Shown in pieces: positions 1-5,058 of a DNA stretch of 5,058 nt. The stretch's first letter is position 1, and the number at the start of each line of letters is the position of its first letter. The translations under genes and the position numbers were made by a program. The notes beneath the pieces were generated by a model. That model did no database searches and was not told the DNA's origin. It worked only from the letters and a program-made list of their open reading frames with translations. Source of the DNA: UBA2279 sp041595875 (lineage in GTDB: Bacteria; Actinomycetota; Coriobacteriia; Anaerosomatales; Anaerosomataceae); NCBI GenBank assembly GCA_041595875.1, contig JBFHJN010000118.1, forward strand, positions 1 through 5,058, read 5' to 3'.

Positions 1-36
1 GTTGAGGAAAACTTGAAGGAGGACAACAACGGATGA
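1..36 (+). CDS. 3' end of an upstream gene (partial, probable)
   Basis: Frame 1 is open from the window edge to a TGA at 34-36 and would give a C-terminal tail of 11 residues, VEENLKEDNNG. The stop overlaps the start of the next gene in the classic ATGA arrangement (ATG 33-35, TGA 34-36), which is the main reason to believe it. The other two forward frames close almost at once (TGA at 3-5 and 14-16). Too little is visible to name a product. The AAGGAGG at 16-22 that serves the next gene lies inside this tail, as expected for coupled phage genes. Confidence 0.45.
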   Translation, partial: VEENLKEDNNG

Positions 37-437
37 AAGCATCACTGAAAGCTGAGGTGAAGTACTTCCCGTACGAGATGCCAAAACTGTGGGGGTGTCG
101 TAACCTGTGCTACGACGAGATCAAGATGAATCTGGTGTGGCTGGTGTGCCCGGAGATCGACACCTTGATCCACACGGCGTGGCCGGGCAATGTGGTGACA
201 GAATCGGTGGACGCTCACATGTCGCACGACCTGCGCGCTATCCTGAACGGCCCACCCCTTGCGTTCATGCGGGACTTCTCCGGCATGCCCGGCCCCCTCG
301 TGATGACCGAGGACTGGCCTAACGACTACGTCACCACGATGTGGGAGCGGGCTCGAGAGGCTAATGCGAGGCTGTGTATCGGCCTCGAGCCCAACGTGTT
401 GAAGGTGGACTTCAAGAACAGGAGGCGGTATGGATGA
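33..437 (+). CDS. Hypothetical protein, 134 residues
   Basis: I do not recognise this protein. It starts at ATG 33, ten bases after a near-perfect Shine-Dalgarno AAGGAGG (16-22), and its start overlaps the stop of the preceding frame, so the start is well supported. It has no signal peptide or membrane segment. Visible features are an aromatic N-terminal part (YFPYEMPKLWGC), cysteines at residues 22, 26, 39 and 115 that do not form an obvious zinc-binding set, a Pro/Gly-rich middle (about residues 73-95) and a basic end (KNRRRYG). The stop at 435-437 overlaps the next gene by 8 bases. Lying directly upstream of a helicase in a coupled operon suggests an accessory role in DNA metabolism, but this rests on position only. 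The antisense frame over the same bases is a shadow. Confidence 0.8.
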   Translation: MKASLKAEVKYFPYEMPKLWGCRNLCYDEIKMNLVWLVCPEIDTLIHTAWPGNVVTESVDAHMSHDLRAILNGPPLAFMRDFSGMPGPLVMTEDWPNDYVTTMWERAREANARLCIGLEPNVLKVDFKNRRRYG

Positions 438-600
438 GAAGAAACCTGAGCACGGTGATTACTGGGTGGCCGAGAGAGACGGGGAGCGGTTGGTCGTCCA
501 GATGTACCGGGGTTGGTTCGACTGGTACGTGACCTCGTGTGGGTGGGACGGGGAGAACCCGCTGTCCGAATACACGCTCATCAGGAAGATAGAGTTGTGA
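430..600 (+). CDS. Small tryptophan-rich hypothetical protein, 56 residues
   Basis: This short gene starts at ATG 430, four bases after AGGAGG (420-425), and ends at TGA 598-600. Its translation begins MDEKKPEHGDYWVAERDGER and ends LIRKIEL. It has tryptophans at residues 12, 29, 32 and 39, tyrosines at 11, 26, 33 and 48, and about 12 acidic against 7 basic residues. The alternating hydrophobic and polar pattern at residues 11-35 looks like short beta strands. It overlaps the gene before by 8 bases and its stop overlaps the GTG start of the helicase (GTGA), so it fills the gap exactly as a real coupled gene would. An alternative ATG at 434 has better spacing but gives only a low-complexity 32-residue frame ending at 532, so I prefer 430. 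The function is unknown. Confidence 0.7.
   Translation: MDEKKPEHGDYWVAERDGERLVVQMYRGWFDWYVTSCGWDGENPLSEYTLIRKIEL
583..588 (+). promoter_or_regulatory. Ribosome binding site that fixes the helicase start at GTG 597
   Basis: AGGAAG lies eight bases upstream of GTG 597. The same reading frame is open further upstream to a TTG at 513, but that longer form would overlap the 56-residue gene by 88 bases. The GTG overlaps the upstream TGA by the usual four-base GTGA. The site therefore favours a 789-codon precursor over an 817-codon one. Confidence 0.65.
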
Positions 601-2966
601 GCGCCCGTGACCTCGGGGTCACGGATCGATTGATCTACGACTGGGTGAGGGAGAGTCGCTTCCCAGTCGAGCTCTACCCCTTCCAACAAGACTCGGTCAA
701 CGAGCTGGGGCCACTGCCCAGAACGGCGCTGTACTACGATATGGGCTGCGTTGACTCAGAAACAGAGTACCTATCTGAAACAGGGTGGGTGAAGATATCC
801 AAGTACCTTGGCGGAAAGGTGGCCCAATACAACGTCAACACAGGACAAGCTGAGTTCGTGCAGCCTACTGAGTACGTCAAGAAACCGTGCGACATGATGT
901 ACCGTTTTAAGACCACTCGCGGGATCGACCAGGTGCTGAGCCCAGAGCATAGGGTTCTATACATGGACCCTGTGAGCAGGCGTCTGAAGGTCTTGACTGC
1001 GGAGCAGGTTGCCGAAAGGCACCTGGCCACTAAGCAGGGGTTCAAGGGGAAATTCCTCACCACGTTTAAGGCTCCGGATATGCCTGGGCTCCCCCTTTCT
1101 GACGATCATCTAAGGCTAACAGTTGCCGTGATCGCGGACGGACACTTCACGAGTAAAACGGGGACCCGTGTAGTCGTTAACCTGAAGAGAGAGGACAAGA
1201 AGTCCAGACTACGGCTGCTCTTAGACGCCTGCGGAATCTCGTTTACCGAGCACGACAGGGCGACAGCACCGGGCTACACCTACTTCTCGTTTTACGCTCC
1301 CATGAGGAGGAAGGAGTTCACTCCGGAGTTCTACCAACTCACAGGCCCTCAGCTAAAGGTTGTTTCGGACGAGTGCCTACTGTGGGATGGGTCAGTAAAA
1401 GGGGCTAGGAGCGCCTTCTTCACGTCCGTCAAGGCGTCCGCAGACTTCCTCCAGTACGCTTTTGCGGCGACAGGGACCCAGACGACTCTAGCGTACTCCT
1501 TAAGAGAGCGGGAGGGCAGAAAGGACAGCCACGAGTACATCCTCCGAGTGAACAGCTTAGGGCCTTACTCGAGCATCGCTGGAGTGTCCAACAGGGACCT
1601 GAATACTGTGTCCCAGGTCCCATCGACTGACGGGTATAAGTACTGCTTCATGGTCCCGTCTTCATTCCTGATCCTTAGAAGGGGAGGCAGGGTGGTCGTG
1701 ACGGGGAATACTGGCAAGACCCTGACGTCATTGGCGATGGCGCACTACAAGCTCAGCGCTTCGGTCGACACAACGCTCGTCATCGTGCCGCCCGTGCTGC
1801 TGATCAACTGGTCACGTAACATCGCCAAGATCCCGGGCTCCACCCACACGGTCTACGCTGGCCCCCCGGCCAAGCGCAAGAAGTTGGACCTGAACGTGAA
1901 GTACATCGTCGTCGGCATCCAGATTTTCAAGCGCGACTTCGACTATCTCTCGAGCAAGCTCGGGCACAAGCGCGTGTTCGGGATCGTCGACGAGGCGCAG
2001 ATGCTGAAGGACCCCGGGTCCGACAACTTCAAGAAGGTGCGGGACTTCTTCGTGACCCAGCAGTTGTGCCTGCTCACCGGCACACCGGTGTCGGTGCCCA
2101 CCGACGCGTACGCGCAGATCAAACTCAAGACACCGAACGTCTACAAGACGCAGTATCAGTTCGAGTCCATCCACGTGGAGGAGCGGGACTTCTTCAAGCG
2201 GCCCACGCTGTACCGGGAGCTCGAGTTGCTGAACCGCAACCTGATGCTGGACGCACACCGGGTGCTGAAGGAAGACGTGCTCAAGGACTTGCCCGAGGTC
2301 ACGTACACGCCGATCGAGTATGCTCTCGACCCGGAGCACCTGAAGCTCTACAACCGGCTGGCCGATGACCAGATGGCCAAGCTCAGCGACGGCACCAAGC
2401 TCGACCTGACGAGCACGAGCGCCTTGTTCCAGGCGCTGCAGCAGATTCCGTGCAACGCCGAGCACTTCAGCGAGGGCGAGATCGCCAGCACGGTGCTGGA
2501 CCTGATCGACTCCGTGATCGAGGAGTTGGACGGGAAGAAGCTGATCCTGTTCTGCCACTACAAGATGACAGTCAAGCGTCTGACTGCCCACCTCTCGGGC
2601 GTTGGTGCGGTCAGCCTGTTCGGTGAGACCGTGGACAGGCAGGCGCAACTCGATCGGTTCGTCCGGGACCCGAAGTGCCAGGTGATCGTGATGAACATTC
2701 AGGCCGGGGGCGCGGGCGTCGACGGGCTGCAGGAGGTGTGCCGGGACGTGCTCTTTGTCGAGCTGCCGTATCGCTCGACCACGTTCCACCAGGCAGTGGC
2801 CCGGGCGCACCGCGTCGGGCAGAAGAACGGCGTCAACGTCCGGGTGGCGATCGCCGAGAAGACACTGCAGCACCGCATCTGGCGTATCGTGCAGGAACTA
2901 GACACCCTGGTGAACACCGTGATCCGGGGTCCGCAGGACTTGCGGGATGCGTTGGCTGGTAGGTGA
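597..2966 (+). CDS. SNF2-family DNA helicase/ATPase precursor with internal intein
   Basis: The gene encodes a superfamily 2 SNF2-type helicase: a cytoplasmic ATPase that moves along or remodels DNA, likely in phage replication or recombination. The precursor is 789 residues. Removing the 321-residue intein (residues 51-371) leaves 468. The motifs, in precursor numbering, are: a Q-motif-like YPFQQ (27-31); Walker A, split as DMG (48-50) and TGKT (372-375); motif Ia IVPPVLLINW (396-405); motif II DEAQ (465-468); motif III LTGTP (493-497); motif IV LILFCHY (649-655); motif V QAGGAGVD (702-709); and motif VI QAVARAHRVGQ (732-742), the SNF2 signature. No extra DNA-binding or chromatin-type domain is present, so this is a minimal core like those seen in phages. 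DEAQ replaces the commoner DEAH, and motif V has Asp709 where Asn is usual. It starts at GTG 597, coupled to the gene before. Family assignment is secure; the exact role is inferred. Confidence 0.93.
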   Translation: MSARDLGVTDRLIYDWVRESRFPVELYPFQQDSVNELGPLPRTALYYDMGCVDSETEYLSETGWVKISKYLGGKVAQYNVNTGQAEFVQPTEYVKKPCDMMYRFKTTRGIDQVLSPEHRVLYMDPVSRRLKVLTAEQVAERHLATKQGFKGKFLTTFKAPDMPGLPLSDDHLRLTVAVIADGHFTSKTGTRVVVNLKREDKKSRLRLLLDACGISFTEHDRATAPGYTYFSFYAPMRRKEFTPEFYQLTGPQLKVVSDECLLWDGSVKGARSAFFTSVKASADFLQYAFAATGTQTTLAYSLREREGRKDSHEYILRVNSLGPYSSIAGVSNRDLNTVSQVPSTDGYKYCFMVPSSFLILRRGGRVVVTGNTGKTLTSLAMAHYKLSASVDTTLVIVPPVLLINWSRNIAKIPGSTHTVYAGPPAKRKKLDLNVKYIVVGIQIFKRDFDYLSSKLGHKRVFGIVDEAQMLKDPGSDNFKKVRDFFVTQQLCLLTGTPVSVPTDAYAQIKLKTPNVYKTQYQFESIHVEERDFFKRPTLYRELELLNRNLMLDAHRVLKEDVLKDLPEVTYTPIEYALDPEHLKLYNRLADDQMAKLSDGTKLDLTSTSALFQALQQIPCNAEHFSEGEIASTVLDLIDSVIEELDGKKLILFCHYKMTVKRLTAHLSGVGAVSLFGETVDRQAQLDRFVRDPKCQVIVMNIQAGGAGVDGLQEVCRDVLFVELPYRSTTFHQAVARAHRVGQKNGVNVRVAIAEKTLQHRIWRIVQELDTLVNTVIRGPQDLRDALAGR
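747..1709 (+). mobile_element. Intein with LAGLIDADG-type homing endonuclease domain, in the Walker A motif
   Basis: This in-frame protein intron of 321 residues should excise itself after translation. Block A starts with Cys1 (CVDSETEYLSETGW). Block B is LSPEHRVLY with His68 and Ser in place of the usual Thr. Block F includes YCFMVPSSF (Cys300), and block G is VVVTGN, ending in Asn321 with Thr as the first C-extein residue. Excision joins DMG to TGKT and rebuilds the P-loop exactly, which fixes both borders. Between the splicing blocks lie two LAGLIDADG-like motifs, VAVIADGHF (Asp131) and CLLWDGS (Asp214), about 83 residues apart, so the endonuclease may be active. The expected homing target is the intein-free P-loop coding sequence of a related helicase. 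The penultimate residue is Gly, not His, and block F has Ser where His often sits. Composition differs from the exteins: about 50-52% GC in sampled lines, three TTA codons and about 15 AGA/AGG codons. Confidence 0.93.
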
Positions 2967-2979
2967 TCGGATGGTGACA

Positions 2980-3012
2980 GAACAGGCTCGTGTGTTAAAT
3001 GCGGGCCTGTTC
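2980..3012 (+). terminator. Hairpin after the helicase gene, possible weak terminator
   Basis: GAACAGGC (2980-2987) pairs perfectly with GCCTGTTC (3005-3012). The stem can continue inward through six more pairs, three of them G-U, to a five-base loop at 2994-2998. It begins 14 bases after the helicase stop, a natural place for a terminator. No run of T follows (the next bases are GGTTGCCC), so it is not a standard intrinsic terminator. High-GC hosts often use hairpins without a T run, but it could instead protect the 3' end of the message from decay. The 119-base gap 2967-3085 holds nothing else clear apart from the primase ribosome binding site. Confidence 0.4.
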
Positions 3013-3070
3013 GGTTGCCCGGTGCACCCTCGATAGAGTAACCTCGGCCCTCCCCGCCTATAAAAAGAAT

Positions 3071-3075
3071 AAGGA
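3071..3075 (+). promoter_or_regulatory. Ribosome binding site of the primase gene
   Basis: AAGGA lies in an A-rich stretch just before the primase frame. It is 7 bases from GTG 3083 and 10 bases from ATG 3086, which are adjacent codons in the same frame. Either can be the start. I chose the ATG because its codon is stronger. ATG 3092 is 16 bases away and less likely, and ATG 3081 is in another frame and stops at once. Confidence 0.6.
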
Positions 3076-3085
3076 CACGAATGTG

Positions 3086-5058
3086 ATGTATATGTTTGTA
3101 CAGCGGCAGGGCGGGGCGGAGACATGGGAGTGTGTGCTGGCGTCCGAGCGCGACCGCATCATCCGTGAAGAGAAGCCTGCGTTTCACACCGTCCTAGACG
3201 TCGACAACAGCTTCACTGAAGAACTGAGCCTAGAGGATCAAGTAGCCGTCAAATACTCGGGGCCGTTTTACGCCGACTTTGACGGCGATATCGAAGAAGT
3301 TCTCGGCCAAGTCAAGATTCTGCTGCTCAAGCTTCAAGAAGAGAGGGGTCTCGACCCTGAGCAGGTGCGCTGGTACTTCACCGGCGGTAGGGGCGTCCAC
3401 CTGGAAGCCCCGATTGACCTGTTCCTGCCCAAGCCGCCGCGAGGCGGGATCGTTGCGCTCCCCCACATTTACAAGGAGATCGCGCTCTCCGTGTATGTGG
3501 ATACACTAGACCTCCGCACGTACTCCTCTAAGAAAGGGCGCCAATGGAGGTCGCCGAACGTTCGACGTGACAATGGGCTGTACAAGGTCCAGGTCACCGC
3601 GCAGGAGGTGATGGAGGCGACGCCCGAGTCGTACGAGAGAATCTGTTCCGCGCCTCGAGCACCCTTGCCCGTATCGCCTCCCAGCTTCAACCCGAAGCTG
3701 GGTTTGCTCTACGCGCAGGCCAAGGACAAGGTCGAGGCCGCCATCAAGAAACGCAAGTCCAAGCGCTCTTCGCAGGACGCGGCCAAGCAGTACGAAGGAC
3801 AGTGGCCTGATTCCGTTCGCCTGCTGATGAGCGGCGAGGGCGTGAAGCCGGGCTTGGGCTGGAACCAGATCGCGCTCCAGCTTGCGTCCTTCGCGCTGGC
3901 CATTGGCAAGACCGAGGACGAGACCGTTGACGAGGCCCGGGGCCTGATCGACACCCATGCCGGAGACAGCGATCGGTACGGCACCCCGAGGAAGCGCGAG
4001 CGTGAGCTTCGAAACCAGTACCGATATCAGGACGGATCGGTCACCTACGAATTCTCGCTGGGCGGGATCAAGTCCCTCTTTGCGAAGGGCGCCTACAACG
4101 CTGACCTGGATCGGGGGGAGTTCGTGCCCGACCCCGAGGACGAGCCCGGCGAAGACGTCACGGCCACGCCGGGGGCGGAGGTTCCGCTCGAGCCTACCGA
4201 TGCGGAGATCGCGTCGGCCGAGGAGGAGAGCCGCAATCGGCTCAAGATCAACGCCAGCCGGGCGGGCCTCTTCATGAAGACCGACGACGGCTGGGCGGCG
4301 GTGAGCGCTGTCGGCGTAACGAACCCGACGCTGCTCAGACGCCTCGCCGACGGCGAGATCATCGGCTACGAGGTCGAGGTTTACGTCGATCGTCGACCTC
4401 ATGGGAAGCAGTTGATCACCATGAGCTCGATGACCAGCAAGGCGAATCTGCAACAGTGGTTGTCCAAGTTCTCCGCTTCCATCTCCGCCCCCGACCAGTT
4501 CGTGCCGCAGTTGATTGACTACCTGCGGCTGAAAACCAAAAAGGATTCGAACATGCTCGTAGTATCCCGCGAGGGCGTCGATGTGATCACGCCCCCCACG
4601 ACCCCGGAGGAACCCAGCCAGCGCCCGACCGAGATCATCTTTTCCTCGAGCACTGACGTGAAGTCCCTACTCGGGACACCGCTGCGGTTCCGTGGTGTGT
4701 ACGACCCACAGGGCGCGTTCAAGACGGACCTATGGTCCGCCCCCGACTTGCAAGACACGGAGGAGACCCGGGAATACTTCGACCACCTGTGGGAGATCAA
4801 CTCCCGGCTCACGCTGGGCAAGCTCGCTGGCTGGTTCGCGGCCTGCTTCATGTGTCAGCCGATCCGCGAGGCGTTCAAGCAGTTCCCCAGCCTGCAGTCG
4901 TGGGGTGCGGCCGGCTCCGGCAAGTCCAAGAGCACCGAGCTGTTCAGCCACATGCACTACTGGCGCCACGACCCGAAGAAGCTCTCGTCCACAGGCTCGA
5001 CCTTCTTCCCCATCATGGCGGCGGTCACGCAGTCGGCCAGCATCCCGGTCCTGTTCGA
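3086..5058 (+). CDS. DNA primase-helicase fusion (archaeo-eukaryotic-type primase plus P-loop ATPase), 3' truncated by window
   Basis: The frame is open from ATG 3086 to the window edge, giving 657 residues without a stop. The N-terminal third looks like an archaeo-eukaryotic primase (AEP/Prim-Pol) domain, which makes primers and may extend them. Motif I is YADFDGD with metal-binding Asp64 and Asp66. Motif II is GGRGVH (100-105) with His105. Motif III is a region with Asp139 and Asp142, followed by GRQWRSPN and GLYKVQV. A helical region from about 245 to 340, rich in charged residues, resembles the PriCT linker domains found after such primases. An acidic Pro/Glu-rich linker spans about 345-384. 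A P-loop ATPase domain has Walker A GAAGSGKS (607-614). The last visible residues, SIPVLF plus the bases GA, fit the start of a Walker B strand ending in Asp or Glu. Such fusions prime and unwind DNA at phage and plasmid replication forks. The ATPase subfamily cannot be settled from this fragment. No intein interrupts this P-loop. Confidence 0.85.
   Translation, partial: MYMFVQRQGGAETWECVLASERDRIIREEKPAFHTVLDVDNSFTEELSLEDQVAVKYSGPFYADFDGDIEEVLGQVKILLLKLQEERGLDPEQVRWYFTGGRGVHLEAPIDLFLPKPPRGGIVALPHIYKEIALSVYVDTLDLRTYSSKKGRQWRSPNVRRDNGLYKVQVTAQEVMEATPESYERICSAPRAPLPVSPPSFNPKLGLLYAQAKDKVEAAIKKRKSKRSSQDAAKQYEGQWPDSVRLLMSGEGVKPGLGWNQIALQLASFALAIGKTEDETVDEARGLIDTHAGDSDRYGTPRKRERELRNQYRYQDGSVTYEFSLGGIKSLFAKGAYNADLDRGEFVPDPEDEPGEDVTATPGAEVPLEPTDAEIASAEEESRNRLKINASRAGLFMKTDDGWAAVSAVGVTNPTLLRRLADGEIIGYEVEVYVDRRPHGKQLITMSSMTSKANLQQWLSKFSASISAPDQFVPQLIDYLRLKTKKDSNMLVVSREGVDVITPPTTPEEPSQRPTEIIFSSSTDVKSLLGTPLRFRGVYDPQGAFKTDLWSAPDLQDTEETREYFDHLWEINSRLTLGKLAGWFAACFMCQPIREAFKQFPSLQSWGAAGSGKSKSTELFSHMHYWRHDPKKLSSTGSTFFPIMAAVTQSASIPVLF
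3680..3702 (+). repeat. Perfect hairpin inside the primase gene
   Basis: CCCAGCTTC (3680-3688) and GAAGCTGGG (3694-3702) form a perfect nine-base-pair inverted repeat around the loop AACCC, followed by TTTG. It lies in the codons for PSFNPKLG, just after the primase catalytic region. The shape resembles a short terminator or pause site, but the following T run is only three bases and the codons are ordinary, so it may be chance. Confidence 0.4.

Noticed and set aside
513..596. N-terminal extension of the helicase from TTG 513
   Set aside because: It would overlap the 56-residue gene by 88 bases, while GTG 597 has its own AGGAAG site and a GTGA overlap with the upstream stop.
2038..2195. Repeated GCGGGACTTCTT in the helicase, with a similar GCGGGACTTCT near position 270
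   Set aside because: Each copy encodes an Arg-Asp-Phe tract with preferred codons; no spacing pattern or larger repeat is present.
1812..2873. Long minus-strand open frame of 353 codons opposite the helicase
   Set aside because: It is opposite well-conserved helicase motifs, is a typical shadow in GC-rich DNA, and its translation is Leu/Val/Arg-rich with no recognisable domain.
2971..3036. Tiny frame of 21 codons from ATG 2971
   Set aside because: It spans the hairpin, has poor spacing to any ribosome binding site, and shows no other sign of coding.
3059..3064. TATAAA as a possible -10 promoter element for the primase
   Set aside because: No acceptable -35 box lies 16-18 bases upstream, and the predicted start of transcription would fall on the ribosome binding site itself.
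3052..3116. CCCCGCC (3052-3058) could pair with GGCGGGG (3110-3116), enclosing the primase start
   Set aside because: Only seven continuous pairs with a 51-base loop; such short GC-rich complements are expected by chance in this DNA.
4370..4400. Inverted repeat GAGGTCGA / TCGACCTC inside the primase gene
   Set aside because: Eight pairs separated by 15 bases within ordinary coding sequence; no sign of an operator or recombination site.
3506..4453. Minus-strand open frame of 315 codons opposite the primase
   Set aside because: It is a shadow of the primase frame, with low-complexity Arg/Leu/Gly-rich translation and no recognisable motif.

Overview
The window looks like part of the replication and recombination region of a double-stranded DNA phage (or prophage) of a high-GC, probably actinobacterial, host. 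The grounds are tightly packed genes on one strand with overlapping stops and starts, GTG and ATG starts behind strong purine-rich ribosome binding sites, GC-rich third codon positions, and the pairing of a small SNF2-type helicase with a primase-ATPase fusion. No structural, integrase or lysis gene is present to confirm a phage origin, so this is inference.

Layout, all on the + strand: (1) positions 1-36 are probably the last codons of an upstream gene. (2) 33-437 encodes an unrecognised 134-residue protein. (3) 430-600 encodes a 56-residue, tryptophan-rich unknown protein. (4) 597-2966 encodes a SNF2-family (superfamily 2) helicase whose Walker A motif is split by a 321-residue intein (747-1709). 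(5) 2967-3085 is a short intergenic gap with a hairpin. (6) 3086 to the window end encodes a large primase-helicase-like protein: an archaeo-eukaryotic-type primase domain at the N terminus and a P-loop ATPase at the C terminus, cut by the window edge apparently inside its Walker B motif. Genes 1-4 overlap at every junction and are likely one translationally coupled operon. The primase has its own ribosome binding site after the gap.

The most notable element is the intein. It has recognisable N-terminal (Cys1), block B (His68) and C-terminal (Asn321, then Thr+1) splicing blocks. It also has two LAGLIDADG-like motifs with their acidic residues, so it may still be a mobile homing element. Removing it rebuilds the sequence DMG-TGKT exactly, so the helicase should have no working nucleotide-binding loop until splicing occurs. 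The intein is compositionally foreign: it is lower in GC in sampled lines, and it holds all three in-frame TTA codons and nearly all AGA/AGG codons of this gene. I found no CRISPR array, tRNA, insertion sequence or recognisable new defence system.
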